A stretch of 64,000 nt of DNA from Effrenium voratum (GCA_963377175.1 CAUJNA010002713.1:535868-599867), one strand, 5' to 3'. Positions 33,425-44,846 are shown, counted from the first letter of the stretch. The notes: generated by a model not told the origin, from the letters alone. Made by a program: numbers and translations.

Positions 33425-33587
33425 CTGCGGTTCGCGCGCCGAATGCCCGCCATGCTCTGGCCTCCGCCCCGCAATCCTCCGCCAGCGCGTGCAGCAGCCG
33501 CGCCGGGATCCCAGCCACCAGCAGCAAGTTGCAGTGGCAGCAGCCCGCTTTCACCGCCTCCGACACGTCCCCCGAGATGAGCAGCGC
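33425..33587 (-). CDS. Exon, helical repeat-like (ISGDVSEAVKAGCCHCNLLL..)
   Basis: GCGCAG|G acceptor and GT donor (GCAG|GTCCGA). It includes ALLISGDVSEAVKAGCCHCN and LLLVAGIPARLLHALAEDCG, then AEARAWRAFGARTA. The Ala/Leu helices with short turns resemble an armadillo/HEAT- or ankyrin-like solenoid, but I cannot assign a family. Codon bias is very strong. Confidence 0.6.
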
Positions 33588-33658
33588 CTGCGCAGATGTC
33601 AAACTGCCAGGGTGGTCCCACGCGTGTTACGCAGACTCTATATAGAAATATACATCAT

Positions 33659-33752
33659 ATGGCTGTAGGTACCCAGAATGGAACCCGGTAAATGTAAGCA
33701 TGGGCGTAAACCTGCGGTCCCCTGGTGCTTTAATTTTGACCCATACCCATAT
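33659..33752. mobile_element. F-family element
   Basis: TGGCTGTAGGTACCCAGAAT to TTTTGACCCATACCCATAT. Confidence 0.65.
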
Positions 33753-34488
33753 GTATGTAGGCAACTGGGATTTATTGGGTAAACCAAACGCTGAAGACCC
33801 ATGCCCCGCCGACCGACTGCCTCGAGGCCGGCTCGCGCCAGCGCTTGCAAGGGCTCCACCAGCAGTTGGTCCCGGGCCGCAGTGGCGGAGAGGAAGCGGC
33901 CGTCTGGCGCAAGCGTCTGGTGAAACCTTGGACCGCCCCCTCTCTCCCAGCAAAGGATCACATCTTTCGTGTAATGGAGAAAACTTTTTTGGGTTTCTTG
34001 GGCATTGCTTTCAAGAGAAACCATGTGGGTCCCCAAGAAGAGAGAGATTGGCATGTCTGGTGTTTGCGAATGCCAAGAGTTTACCTCACTTGCCCAAAGG
34101 ACCCAGAAATAAAAGGTTAACCTTTTGGCACCTCCACTAAAAATGGTTACCAAAATGGGAAAACCAAAAGGTCAAAGGTCGATTACTCTAACCCATGCCT
34201 TCCGTCTTGAAGGGGCTCGCAGGATTGAGGTGAAAACAATTTGTTCGGTACAGCTGATGGGTTACAATGGGTGATATGAGGGGTTAGGTTTGGTGGACCT
34301 CCTGGGAACTGCTTGCTTTGTGAGCTGAACCTTAGTAAGGGTGATGCCATTCTGCCCCAAAATTGGACCATGTTCCTCGGGGCTTGGTTAGAGGAGCCAG
34401 CAGCCATGGGTTTGCGCCAGCCCCCATATTGAATCGCTTTGTGAGACCATTGGTTCAACCTCTTCTCAACCTCCTTTTGCTTTGCCCG

Positions 34489-34571
34489 CAACCAACCAAC
34501 CAACCAACCAACCAACCAACCAACCAACCAACCAACCAACCAACCAACCAACCAACCAACCAACCAACCAA
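34489..34571. repeat. (AACC)n microsatellite
   Basis: A pure AACC array of about 20 units. It yields false GWLV or NQPT repeat ORFs. Confidence 0.95.
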
Positions 34572-35089
34572 GCACCTGTCTCGGGTTTCCAAGAAATAGG
34601 TCAAACAACTTGAGAAGTTGATTTCAAGCAGGCTTGCCATAAATCGGCACGGCATGTCGATCTGTTTCCTAGTTGTTCCCCTGATTGCGCCAATTGTCAC
34701 AGGCCCGTTTGAATCATCCCACTCCTTAGTGAACAAGACCCCTACGGCCCAATTCCATGTATCGGTTGTCATAAATCATACATGGGGGTCAAACTCCCCC
34801 CTCCCCCTCTCCCAATTCTTTACAGTAGGGGGCACGGTCCGGGCACGGTGGATAGGTCCCATTCTTCTGTCACTATCAACGTCACCCCCCAAGTGGTGGG
34901 TTAAAGACCACCCCAGCTTCTGACTTTCACTGCCATGTCTCTACAGAACTCCGCCTTTTTCAGCTCCCTCAAAGCAAACTTGGAGACCGGGTCCCAGCTC
35001 TTTAGCCCTCCTCCGATCACATAATTGATAAAAGCACAAGGTCAAGCAAATAAAACGGATTAAGGAGTTGATGAGGGATGGACTGGTCC

Positions 35090-35142
35090 CAAGTCAGTAA
35101 AGCTTAATAACCCTCCAAGTCAGTAAAGCTTGATAACCCTCC
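35090..35142. repeat. 26-bp direct repeat, two units
   Basis: CAAGTCAGTAAAGCTT(A/G)ATAACCCTC occurs twice in tandem. Confidence 0.85.
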
Positions 35143-35226
35143 ATTCGAGTTTTCTCACCCTGGAACAAATGAACGTATTTGTAGTGATAGGTTCCCTTTA
35201 GAACCAACAAAGGAAAGATACAAACA

Positions 35227-35346
35227 TGGCCGTGGGCCAAAATCCAAATCGTACCCCCAGTGAACATCCCAATCCCAACTAAAATAGACTAAAATGGGTG
35301 GTGCACCTACCCCAAAATGGTACGATTGGTTTTGACCCACAGCCAC
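35227..35346. mobile_element. G-family element
   Basis: TGGCCGTGGGCCAAAATCCA to TTGGTTTTGACCCACAGCCA. Very similar to 37564-37686. Confidence 0.8.
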
Positions 35347-35405
35347 ATTCCCCTCAGCAAACGGAAGTTATCCCCAGCCATGCCTATCCTCCCTGCTCGT
35401 TTGGC

Positions 35406-35471
35406 AAGAAGCTGCTGCTTCAGCCGCCGCTCGCGGGGAGCCACGGACTCATAGGCCGCGGACGTCAGGTC
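35406..35471 (-). CDS. Exon, DLTSAAYESVAPRERRLKQQ
   Basis: CTGAG|G acceptor and GC donor. It encodes DLTSAAYESVAPRERRLKQQ then LL, in phase 0. The frame continues LAKRAG if the GC donor is not used. Probably helical. No family. Confidence 0.5.
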
Positions 35472-35529
35472 CTCAGCGGAACTTTTGGCTCCGCGTCCGG
35501 AGAAATGCGGCCAAAAGGCACGGGCAATG

Positions 35530-35707
35530 CTGGTGCTCAGTAGGGAAATGTGGGAAATGACCCCAGGGGTCCCTTTAAAGAAGATTACAAGGGGATATGA
35601 TGCAGTGGCAAAGAAAACTGGATCCCCAAAACTACTTGCTGGTGCTGAGTAGGGAATGTGGGAATGAACCCCAGGGTCCCCTCAAAGAAGACCACAAGGG
35701 ATATGTT
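35530..35707. repeat. Tandem duplication, period about 109 bp
   Basis: CTGGTGCTCAGTAGGGAAAT.. to ..ACAAGGGGATATG recurs from 35639 with about 90% identity. Confidence 0.8.
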
Positions 35708-36737
35708 ATACGGGTCGGTATAGACCCCAAGATTCAGAAAGGTTGATGCGACCAATGAGCCTGGTGAAAAGGGATTTTGTCTCGAGGCTGATTCCATGTC
35801 TGGGAACCTGCAAAAGAGGTTCTCACTTGCCCTTGTCCTGGACATCAAGGAACCTAAATCAGGGAAACCAAAAGGAACGGTCATTCCAATTCGCTTTGGG
35901 AAAGTGAGCCTTTCTGCAAGGTTGATCTTGATATTCCGAAACTCGAGCATCTAAAATCTGCCAAAAGATTGTGCGTCCTGGCCATATAAATTATGGCATC
36001 CGCAAATTAAATCTTATGGTTCCAAAACCTGTTCAGCCAGAACCCCAACCTCTGAGCCAGGCCCCGACAAGAGAGCAGATTCATGAGGTGGTTGGTCAAC
36101 AGGGCCCCCCACTTTCCCGGAGCAATCCTTCCCTTCGTGGAACCAAACCTCCCGAAAGGCCCGAACGTGAAAATTGGGCCTGGACAGGAATCGGCTTGCC
36201 AATCAAAACGAGCCACACCTATCAAGCCCAGATCATTCCCCCCCCTCCCCTTGGGTTTGGGCTTGAGAAATGGCCTATTGCAGGCTTGCCGCCCGGGTGA
36301 ACATTGTGCAGCTTTTTGTCGCTTCGATTTCACCAAGAGGTTGGGATGCCTTGGAGCCTTCGCAGGGGTCTTTGGGTCGTTCCCCAGTGGCTTCATCACT
36401 TTACTGGAGAATTGCGTGGAAGGAACTCCGTCTCTTGGAGCTTCCCCTTTCAGACACATGGCTCCAAAAGCGCCCCCGCTTCGAAAAGGATTTCGTGTGT
36501 GTATCCCTGGTTTCAGGGTTTGAAGGGACACCAAAAGGAAAACAACCACATTGGGGGGTCACCTAAAAAAGGCACACCACTGTCTAATGGTTAGGAAGCT
36601 TGTTTCACCGATTGTTCCCCCGGAAGTTTGAGAATTCGGCCTAGGCACATGCAATCAAATGCCACCCTGCCTCCAATGATGAACGCGGATTTTTGCGGAT
36701 TGGGTTCCCCGCAAGATAAATCGACCCTCCTGTTACC

Positions 36738-36880
36738 TTCCATTTGCTTAAGCCCCCTGGAAAAAAAAATCCAGTAGTCATAGGTTCCCTTTGAAACCAA
36801 CAAGGGATATATTTTTTCAATAAAAAAACTTAAGCAACAAGTAGTCATAGGTTCCCTTTGAAACCAACAAGGGATGTTCT
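36738..36880. mobile_element. E-family element with internal duplication
   Basis: CTTCCATTTGCTTAAG end and ACTTAAGCAA end. The block AGTAGTCATAGGTTCCCTTT..CAAGGGAT occurs twice, about 69 bp apart. Confidence 0.7.
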
Positions 36881-37437
36881 TGTTCTAAATTGCAAAACAC
36901 GTCTTCCAAAACCCTCCTGTTATGCCACCAAACAAAAGAGAACCTGACCATCCGGGATCCCGGCTCTGACCATTTTTGTTAAAGGGACCTCGTGGGCCCA
37001 AAGCGAAAGGGGTGGGAGGGTAGCTTCCATGATTCTTGGTTGCTGCAACGACCCCTCTGCATTTTATTTTTGTTTAGACTTTTTTGGGGTTTCATGGAAC
37101 CCCCAACTTGATTTCCCCAAAAAGCTAGAGTCTAAAGATCCAACCTGCCAATTGTTCATGCAAAGTCCTTTTCGATCGGCGCTGTAGAGCAGAACGGAGC
37201 CGTCCCTCAACGGCCACAGGAGAAACCGCTTCTGGTTTTAAAGGAACGTCCACCTGAAAAAAGGAACATGGACACCACTGGAAATCTCTCTCTCTCTCTC
37301 TCTTTCTGTGTTTGTTTTCTAGGGGATTGGTGCAACCAAGTATGACTTGTTCCAACCAATCCACCACAAATCCAAGCACACTGATTGCTTACGGCCTGCT
37401 GATAGTAAAACGGCCCCAAGCGGCGATCCCAAACGAC

Positions 37438-37524
37438 GAGTGTCTGCGTCCAGGAATGCTGAGCGCAGGATCTTCGGCCTCTCCTCCGGCAAGGGCCGGG
37501 TGAGGGCCGCCAGCATACTCCCAC
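37438..37524 (-). CDS. Exon, MLAALTRPLPEERPKILRSA..
   Basis: GCTCAG|G acceptor and GT donor (ACTC|GTCG). It reads GSMLAALTRPLPEERPKILR then SAFLDADT. The internal Met is not proposed as a start, because an AG|G acceptor lies just before it. No family assigned. Confidence 0.55.
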
Positions 37525-37563
37525 CTGAGCCAAGCGGAGAAAGCAGACTTGACGGGAATCAAA

Positions 37564-37686
37564 TGGCCATGGGTCAAAATCCAAATCGTACCCCCCAGTG
37601 AACATCCCAATCCCTACTAAAATAGACTGAAATGGGGGTGGTGCGCCTACGCCAAAATGGTACCATTGGTTTTGACCCACAGCCAA
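37564..37686. mobile_element. G-family element
   Basis: TGGCCATGGGTCAAAATCCA to TTGGTTTTGACCCACAGCCA. Little diverged, so probably recent. Confidence 0.8.
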
Positions 37687-37894
37687 ATCCGTCAAACAAC
37701 TCGCTCGACCGAAGGCCCTGGAGCAAACTGATGAAATGACTTTGCTTCAATGTGGGAATGCCAACATAGATGTCAGGTGCACATAGGCGTGCAACCTGCA
37801 TAAGGGGTATCACCATCCCAAAGTGTGAACTTTGGTTCGCCCCATGTAAACTTGCCGAGCAACAACGTTCAAATTGCACTTGATCATCTTCCCT

Positions 37895-37993
37895 CTAGTT
37901 GGTGGTTTGGGTCGGTAGTGGTTAAGAGGTGGTCCCCGTTCATCATCTACCAGAGCCAGGGGTTCAATTCCCCAAACCACAACTCCAAACCAC
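37895..37993. mobile_element. R-family tRNA-like hairpin element
   Basis: AGTTGGTGGTTTGGG and CCCAAACCACAACT flank a tRNA-like body: GTGGTTAAGAGG resembles a D arm and GGGGTTCAATTCCCC a T arm with B-box-like GGTTCAATTCC. It lacks a clear anticodon arm. Confidence 0.6.
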
Positions 37994-38189
37994 AAGTTGA
38001 GGGTTAGCTGATTTAAGGGGGTATAGCAACAAAACTCTGGGTGAACATGTTCCTTGACTTCGCTTGCTGAATCTCAGTGGGAAATCTCATTCGGGTTTTG
38101 GGAAAGAACTGCTTGGTCATTCCAACTTAACATCTCACTTCCTGCGCGGGATGGCCAGAACCAGCCTAAATTGTTTCTTCACCACTAAA

Positions 38190-38309
38190 CTGGTCCTCCA
38201 GTAGAGAGGTTAGAATACGGGTACCCTTCTTTATTCTGGAGTCTATTTTAGTAGGGGAACCCAAAACCCCCCAAAACAAGGGAGAGAAGGGCACTACTGG
38301 GGGTCCTAG
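38190..38309. mobile_element. D-family element nested in an I-family element
   Basis: The flanks repeat CCACTAAA(CTGG). The I-family sequence resumes after the insertion, so this is direct evidence of transposition into an older repeat. Confidence 0.75.
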
Positions 38310-38338
38310 CCACTAAACTGGTCCTCCCACAAAGTGAC

Positions 38339-38451
38339 TAAAATGCTCCAAGAACCGGCGGGCGGGTTTTAACGAGCGGCGGGCAGCCACGTAGTCGCAG
38401 GGCACATGGCAAATGATGCCAGGCTGGAGGCTTATCTCGGGCTGCTGTGGC
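38339..38451 (-). CDS. Exon, PGIICHVPCDYVAARRSLKP-containing
   Basis: CCACAG|G acceptor. It contains PEISLQPGIICHVPCDYVAA and RRSLKPARRFLEHF, and reaches a GT site at 38338. An earlier GT (TAC|GTGGCT) is an alternative end. The codon bias drops in the last 30 bases. It borders the nested I/D repeat at 38130-38310. Confidence 0.5.
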
Positions 38452-38872
38452 CTGTGGTTTCGACTTGTGTGAAGTTGACCAAAAAGCTGTGAATGGACCA
38501 AAAATCCTTTTCGCAACACGAAACGAATCCATGCAAAACAAGGGGAAACCAGGAGAAACCATGGGAACCCCCTAACGTTTGTTGGTATTCACGGGGATCA
38601 TCAATTGAATCGCTGGGAAATCATAGGAAACCACGGGTGAAACCCTAACGTTTGTTAGCATTTGCAGGGCGATCTTTCCCAAATTTATATTTTGTGGCGC
38701 AGGAATTTGCAACCATCCACAGTATGGACCCAAAAAGCACCCATTTGTAGAGGAATCTCCTCAGTGGGATGCTGCTTGAGGATCATGGCAACGAGAGTCA
38801 GTGAGGCTTCTTGGATTTCCAGACAGCGACAAAATGGCTCTGAGTGAAAATCCCCGGGAACACCGCATTTGG

Positions 38873-38952
38873 GCGTGACTCACAATTAAACAGCTGGGGA
38901 TACGCCGGTTTTAGTCTACCTTTCCATATGCCCCCTGGTTTTGAGCCACAAT
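38873..38952. mobile_element. F-family element, short
   Basis: GTGACTCACAATTAAACAGC to CCTGGTTTTGAGCCACA. Confidence 0.6.
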
Positions 38953-39649
38953 GGAAAACTGTATTTTGGTAAGTGTGCTGTGGCTCCCTTTGCCCCACTT
39001 CCTGAATGATTCGCTTGGCCAAACAAATTAAGCAACATGGTTGCTGCTAGAATGGTCCTCCGAAACAAAAAGTCCAGGAGCTCGGGAAGTGAGCGGAGAA
39101 CCGTGACAGCTGTAACATATGTGGCGTTGCTTCTGTTCTCGTGTAGACTTGCACCCCCAGTTCTATACGCCTCAGCCTCAGGGCAAGTTCCCACCCTCAA
39201 GCTACAATGTGCCAATTTTTCCAACTAGCCCTACCCCTCAAGCCGATGAACCAAATACCCTCAAACTAGAATGTGTGGGCAACATGTATCAATTCACCCA
39301 CGGAAGCAAGGAACCCCCCTAAAAATGGAGCCTCTGTGCGTGTGACATCACAGCCCTCCTAGTGATGTCGCCATAACTTGCCCAGATCACGCTGAAAAGA
39401 TCACGACCTGAACCTTAACAGGAGACCACCTCAACAGTGGTTCGTGGCACTTCTGGCATCATAACCGAAGTCGGATTTCCAATGGGTCTGGGACCCATAA
39501 GATATCGCACCATCCACCCTACCTTAAGGGGGAGGTGGTTCGGGGGGACATTCCCCACATAAACCACCATTTGGGGTATGGTCCTGTGAGCTGGTTACAA
39601 TTCACCCAGAATGGCCGCCCCTCCCCCACAATTCCATGCTTAAACGGGG

Positions 39650-39780
39650 TAGTGTTGACCCAGGATTAATAAACCCCGTCCCATTATTAGGGGGGTGTTC
39701 CCTCCAAAAGTGCTCTGAATCCCCACTAAAAGGGGACACCCCCCTATTGATCAACCAGGGGTTTATTAATCCGGGGTTAT
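39650..39780. mobile_element. K-family element (GTGTTGACCCAGGATTAATA)
   Basis: AGTGTTGACCCAGGATTAAT to GTTTATTAATCCGGGGTTAT, with inner CCCCACTAAAAGGGGACACC. TIRs about 17 bp. Confidence 0.75.
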
Positions 39781-39814
39781 CATTAGGGACAAGAAGCCTG
39801 AGGCAGCCATACAC

Positions 39815-39888
39815 GAAGAACTGCTCGCCGGTGCCGCTGCCGCTGATCGAGCCACATCCACCGCCCATGCGCCGGCAAATCTCAGCAC
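39815..39888 (-). CDS. Exon, GGGCGSISGSGTGEQFF
   Basis: CTCAG|G acceptor and GTGTAT donor. It reads AEICRRMGGGCGSISGSGTG then EQFF. The Gly/Ser-rich GSISGSGTGEQFF faintly recalls the SATGHGE loop of isoaspartyl-peptidase/asparaginases, but is too short to call. A profile search would decide. Confidence 0.45.
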
Positions 39889-40210
39889 CTGAGCGGCCGT
39901 TGCCCTGGACTCTACCCCAGGGTGAGTTTGGAGATGGTATGACTGGCCACCTTGCTTTACTAGGATCAAAGTCAATTGTAAGTGGTGGGTTAAAGGGAAA
40001 CAACCCCACTTTCTGGCTTTGATACCCCCCAGAAATCGTCAAAATAATGACCCCAGTATGATTGTCGGTGGATGTGGGCAACGGGGCTGTGCTCAAATCC
40101 ACTGCTGAAAGCTTGACTTGTGGGTTACATGGGAAACCTCCACCTTTCACCATTACAACCTAAACAACACCAACAAGGGAAGCGGCTCACGCCAACCTCC
40201 AGCACTCCTT

Positions 40211-40315
40211 TGTTGGGTTGGTTAGTCGATGCCAAATTCAACTCCACCATTTTGCATTTCCCCACGAGAACCAGAGGTGCAAGTCCCCAAACCAACCCAA
40301 TCCAAACCACCAACT
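40211..40315. mobile_element. R-family element, diverged
   Basis: TTGTTGGGTTGGTTAG to CCAACCCAATCCAAACCACC, with GAACCAGAGGTGCAAGTCCC in the T-arm position. Confidence 0.55.
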
Positions 40316-40771
40316 AGGGCTACCTCAGTTGCCCCCAGGCCCCGGAAAAAAAGGGCATCATTGACTAAAAATGGACCAAAAACAGAAAGCAAAAAAACAA
40401 CAGTTCGAGTGATTCGTGTTGGTTGCAAGTGAGTTGCCTGATCCTCACTGAGAAAGAAAAAAGCGGGCCATGGCCTAGATCTTCTGCGACGTCAGGAACG
40501 GTTCCCAGAGACAATCCTATTCTAATAGGGCCTGAAAGAGCTTCTCACAGCCTGCCGGCAACGCAATTCTTGGAGGCCGGGCCCAACATGCTGAATGCAA
40601 CTGGTTCAAGCACCACGCTTCAAACTTGAAGCTTTCATTTTGGAACCAGCCACAGAAACCAAACAAACAACACATCTAGTACGCATTACCCTTGACGATG
40701 GCGCGGACACATTGAAATCCCTTTACTCGGTGGTGCAGGGATCGTTGGAACCTTGACGAAAAAAGGACCAA

Positions 40772-40866
40772 CATGGCTGTGGCTCAAAAAACCGGTACCA
40801 AAATGGCACCCTGGCAAGTGGAAACCTGCGTAACCCCCCCTGTTTGACTTTGAGCCACAGCCACAT
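40772..40866. mobile_element. F-family element, GTGGCTCAAAA subtype
   Basis: ATGGCTGTGGCTCAAAAAAC to ACTTTGAGCCACAGCCACAT; near-perfect TIRs. Confidence 0.75.
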
Positions 40867-41355
40867 AGGAAAGCCAAAGGTCAAAAGGTCTATTCGCTTT
40901 GGACTGAGAGGGTTGAAGGTTGACCGAAAAACAACACTTGGTCAACACAACCTCCGATTTTCGGGCGCTCTTTGTTCCTCTGGCCGATTTGAGGTCGGTG
41001 CGATTTTCCGCTTGGTCTTCCAAGTTGCTGCTCAGCTGTCACCCCACGAAAGGCGGTTTGAGTTCCTTCCTGGTAGATCGGATTTGCGAGGTGGGAGGGT
41101 GCTAACTAGGCAGACCGGAATTGAACGCGCACACAAACCTGCCCGGGGTGTTTTGTCCAAGTCAGAAACCCAGTCTTGCCAGTTCAGCACATCGGCTACC
41201 GGGCATCCGTGCGCTTTCCCATGAAGGTTCTCCATGTAGGCAAGTGCAGTTTGACTCAGCGTGGGGTGTTCTGCTTCCGTCACTTGCCCCAAGGGAATGG
41301 ACCTGCTTGCCTTTGTCCTTTCTGGTTCTTATCCAAGTTTTAGTCAAGGTACCGA

Positions 41356-41482
41356 AACTGTGGATGCACGAAACCCTGCATCACCTAAGAAACCCTGGAA
41401 TGATTCGATTCCCCCTGTAAACAACCATGGTTTCTGAACGGCGGTGCGTTTTCTGGATTTCGATTTCAAGCATCCACGGCAT
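41356..41482. mobile_element. C-family element
   Basis: AAACTGTGGATGCACGAAAC to CAAGCATCCACGGCAT. It lies just downstream of the terminal exon at 41520. Confidence 0.75.
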
Positions 41483-41519
41483 TTCAGAACATGCCCTGTG
41501 CCCCCAACCTCTTGCGCCC

Positions 41520-41645
41520 CTAGGCGCTGATGTCTTGCACCGACTTCAGGTCTGGTGGCGCTTGCGCTTGCGGCTCCGAAGGGACCGCTGCCACGGCCTC
41601 CACCTCCTCCGTGAAGAACCAACTCACGTCATCCTCCTGGCAATC
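41520..41645 (-). CDS. Terminal exon with stop (..PPDLKSVQDISA*)
   Basis: CTGAG|G acceptor, phase 0, 126 bp ending in TAG. It encodes DCQEDDVSWFFTEEVEAVAA followed by VPSEPQAQAPPDLKSVQDIS and a final Ala. A second AG|G acceptor at 41637 would shorten it by nine bases, in the same frame. The exon at 42797-42937 ends in phase 0 and precedes it, so they can be joined. This marks the 3' end of one minus-strand gene. Confidence 0.6.
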   Translation of the reverse strand, partial: DCQEDDVSWFFTEEVEAVAAVPSEPQAQAPPDLKSVQDISA

Positions 41646-42796
41646 CTCAGGAAACATAAGAACTTCTCCTGCTGGTGGGGTAGGCACCGAATGACAACGA
41701 GTCCGGGTGTTGGGAATGAACCGGAAGGAGGAAACTACAGGGGACCGATGGAATCACCTACCATGTGGTGGGCGTCGGATGTGGGGAGTGGTTCTTTAAA
41801 TTAACCTGACCGACAACCCCCAACACGCGCCCTTGGGACAAGGCAACTGGTTTTTATCAGGTCACTCCATTTCTCATTCCCTGCCTATCAAACCAGCAAA
41901 TCTCACCCTGGAAATGATCACGGGACCATAAAAAGGGTTCCCCGTACTTCCCTTTCAAACATCAGATGGTTTCAACTATAGCTGAAGAGGAACTCCTGGA
42001 AAGAACACCATCATGTTTGGATCGCATCTCTGGATCGAATCCGGAACTTTTGGATGGGAAAACAAGCCCATGTCGATTTGAACCGAAGCGTTCGCGGGAA
42101 CACCTGGATTGGAAAAAAAAACAGATGGCAAGAGGCGGCAAGAAATAAACAAGGCCGACTTAGAGCATCTAGGTCCAGCCTACTTTGACTCCTTGCACCG
42201 TCTGCCATCCGTCGGCCAAACAGTTTTCGACCCCTGGAAAAATATATATTTCCAATAGTGATAGATTCCCTTCAAAACCAACAGGGGAAAGCAAACAAAT
42301 ATACTTAATCAAAATGGAAGTGAAGAAAGAAACGCAACCAGAGCACAGGCTGAATCTTCTTCATTCGCAAACTCAAGATCATGATTCCGACAAAAAGAAG
42401 CGTCGTCGGGCCCTTTGAAGGATTCATTTTGGCAAATAGAAGGCTCGCAAAATGTCCCTCTTGAAAATCACCTCCGTCTAAAGGAAACCAACTTACAACT
42501 TGACCAAAAAATAATGCATAGAGCCATAAAAAAGGAAACCATGGAACCAGTGCACCAGCAAAAATTAACCACAACACATCCTAGGAAACCAGCAATGACT
42601 GAACACATTGGCGTGACAATGTGCCCATTGATGAGCTTCCCAAAACACAAATGAGTCAGTTTTGTTTGGACGCTATCTTTCTTGTGGTTGTTCTAGAAGG
42701 AAAACCACAAAATTTGAGCCCGAAGCCATCTTGGGGTGTCCTCCCATTTGAAGACCGCCCCAGCTTCGCCATCCCGGGCGCTGGCATCAGCGTCAC

Positions 42797-42937
42797 CGGC
42801 GCCGCCCGCTCCGCCGGCGGCTCGGCTCGGCGGCGCTGCGCCGCCTCCGTGGCTCTGCGCCCGGCGCGGCGCAGCGCGCCCAAAGGCAGCGGCGGAGTCT
42901 CCGCGAGCAGCGCGGCGGTGAGCAGCGCCAGGCGCGC
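42797..42937 (-). CDS. Exon, ARLALLTAALLAETPPLPLG..
   Basis: ACGCAG|G acceptor, 141 bp (47 codons, phase 0 at both ends) to a GTGACG donor. It reads ARLALLTAALLAETPPLPLG then ALRRAGRRATEAAQRRRAEP. The frame stays open to a second GT at 42755. The phase suits the terminal exon at 41520-41645. Hydrophobic start, then Arg/Ala-rich; no domain recognised. Confidence 0.6.
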
Positions 42938-42980
42938 CTGCGTCACAGCCACAAGGGCCCTCAATAAAAACTGGGCTGCC

Positions 42981-43087
42981 TGTTTTCTGATCCCCCGCTA
43001 AAAGATTTACTTTTAGTGGGTTAAATGGCAACTACCACAAAACACTAAAAAAACTAAAAGGCTAAACGGATGGCTGGAAGCGGCCAA
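42981..43087. mobile_element. A-family element 44 bp upstream (minus sense) of an exon
   Basis: GATCCCCCGCTAAAAGATTT..CACTAAAAAAACTAAAAGG. Near the acceptor of 42797-42937. Confidence 0.7.
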
Positions 43088-43820
43088 GAAAAGAGATTGA
43101 CATAGGTAGGTGACGGTATGTGGCAAAGTTCGACTCAAACACGGCCCACCAAAAAAGAGAACATGGCAACATGGGAAAGTTGAGCACATGGAATATGCAG
43201 GAATCTGGGAAACCTGTGGAAAACGACCCTGGTTCCTTGGGAGGTCTCTGGCCAGTATCAACACGGCCCTTGAGCATGCAGATGTTGGGCCCCGGACTCC
43301 TTTGGCGCAAAAAGAGCCCAAGACTTCTAAACCAAGGAGAACAAAGCTCCAAAACCTGGGCCCGGTCTAAGTCTACCGATTCGTCCCTCGTTGGTGGTTT
43401 GGAGATTTGTGGAGTTGTTGCCCTCGATTTAAAGGCCGGGGGTTCAGCTTAGGTGAGGGAATGACGCGCACAAACCATCCCTCATGGCTTCCCGTGAATC
43501 CCAAACCGGTTCATTCCCATCACCCGGACTCTTGAAGAGCTGTAGATCCCCCAGCAAAAAGCTTAACCTTTTTTTCTGGTTAAAAGGAACTATGAAGGGA
43601 ATCCAAAAAGTTAAAGTCTAAAGATCCGACCCAATAGCTGTAGAGGCAGTGACTGGTCCTTCCCTACCTATCAATTTGCTTAAGCCGTGCAAACAAACTA
43701 GCTCCAGTAGTGGTAGTTTCTCTTTCAAAACCAGCAAGGGACAAAACAATATATGACTTTCCGCAATTAGAACACCAGTTTGGGGAAACCTGAAACTCGC
43801 TCAGTGCCATCGCCAGTCAC

Positions 43821-43925
43821 GTCCCGCCTGGGCCTTGCGGCCATAGGCTGCACAGGTCTCCATGGCCTGCCCCGAATGCAGTCCGTTGGCCGTCCGGTTG
43901 AGAAAAACACAACTCTGGGCCTTTC
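43821..43925 (-). CDS. Exon, FLNRTANGLHSGQAMETCAA..
   Basis: GGGAG|G acceptor and GTGACT donor. It reads KAQSCVFLNRTANGLHSGQA then METCAAYGRKAQAG. The two other minus frames are also partly open, but this one has the best codon bias and both splice sites. Its end phase does not match 42797-42937, so an exon is missing between them or one boundary is wrong. Confidence 0.5.
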
Positions 43926-44033
43926 CTCCCACGTTGGCACTGGGACATCTGAGGCGCGCCGGCTAGCGATTCCATAGCGTTCAGCTGTTGGGGAAAATAA
44001 GTCCACAAGTCAGCCAATGGTCAGCTTCCCTCC

Positions 44034-44131
44034 AATTGGTGGTTTGGATTGGTGGTTTGGTGGTTCGGGTGTGGTTTCCCCATTTACCTTCTACGAGAAC
44101 AGGGGTTCGAATCCAAATCCAAACCACCATT
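44034..44131. mobile_element. R-family tRNA-like element with perfect B box
   Basis: AATTGGTGGTTTGGATT pairs with AATCCAAACCACCATT. GGTTCGAATCC at 44104-44114 is an exact pol III B box. Confidence 0.65.
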
Positions 44132-44148
44132 CCACACTCCCAACTTCC

Positions 44149-44245
44149 ATTTGCTTAAGCCCCCTGCAAACATTAAACACTATGTCCAGCAGTGATGGAT
44201 TGAGTCCCTTTAAGACCAACAAGGGCGAAATCAAATTATCCTTAA
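44149..44245. mobile_element. E-family element (CTTCCATTTGCTTAAG..CTTAAG)
   Basis: Family blocks: CTTCCATTTGCTTAAGCCCC, AGTAGTGATAGATTCCCTTT, AAAACCAACAAGGG, and a right end CTTAAGCAAATGGAAG. Confidence 0.75.
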
Positions 44246-44363
44246 GTAGGTTCTCCAGTAGAGAGGTTCGAATAAGGGTACCCTTTTTTCTGTAGTCTAT
44301 TTTAGTAGGGGAACACTCCCCCCAAAAAAGGGGCTAAAAAGGGCACCTAGCTGGGGGACCTAG
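44246..44363. mobile_element. D-family element abutting an E-family copy
   Basis: It starts immediately after the CTTAAG end of the E-family copy at 44149-44245. Both TIRs are present. Confidence 0.75.
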
Positions 44364-44728
44364 TGAAAGCCAATCCGGGGATTGCCTGAAATGGAGGTCA
44401 AAGATCCCCCAGACCAGTTGCATGGGGAAGGCTTCTGGTCGATTCGGTGAATCTCCGACGTCGGCTGAATTGCCACTAGCGGATCCCTCCGACCGACCGA
44501 CCGACCAACCAACACACAAACAACCAAAACAAAAGACACAAAACAAGCAACAACGCAAACTAAACCAACCCGATCAACAGCTGCTGAAGGTTCCTTTTTG
44601 TGGGTGGGTTTTTAACAAACATGGAAACCAACAAAAAAAAAAAAACATGGCTTTGGCTTTTTCCCCGGGTCCCCCCCAAAAAAAAGAAAAACGGCAAGAA
44701 AGCGCAGGCCCCTTGAGTCCGATTCGAC

Positions 44729-44846
44729 CCCTTTGCCGCGGGCAGCGATCCTCTCGCAGCAAGTCCACGGAGACGAGGCCCTCCATGCCGAAGCTTTCCA
44801 AGACCTCCACCGGGTCGCAGGAGATACGGTTTTCCGGGCGCAGGAC
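44729..44846 (-). CDS. Exon, LESFGMEGLVSVDLLREDRC-containing
   Basis: GTCAG|G acceptor and GT donor (AAGG|GGTCG region). It encodes VLRPENRISCDPVEVLESFG then MEGLVSVDLLREDRCPRQRG. The composition suggests a folded alpha/beta domain. No family assigned. The plus strand of the island is open too, but has no AG|G acceptor. Confidence 0.55.

Noticed and set aside
34183..34772. ORFs with GWLV repeats on minus and NQPT on plus
   Set aside because: Translations of the AACC microsatellite.
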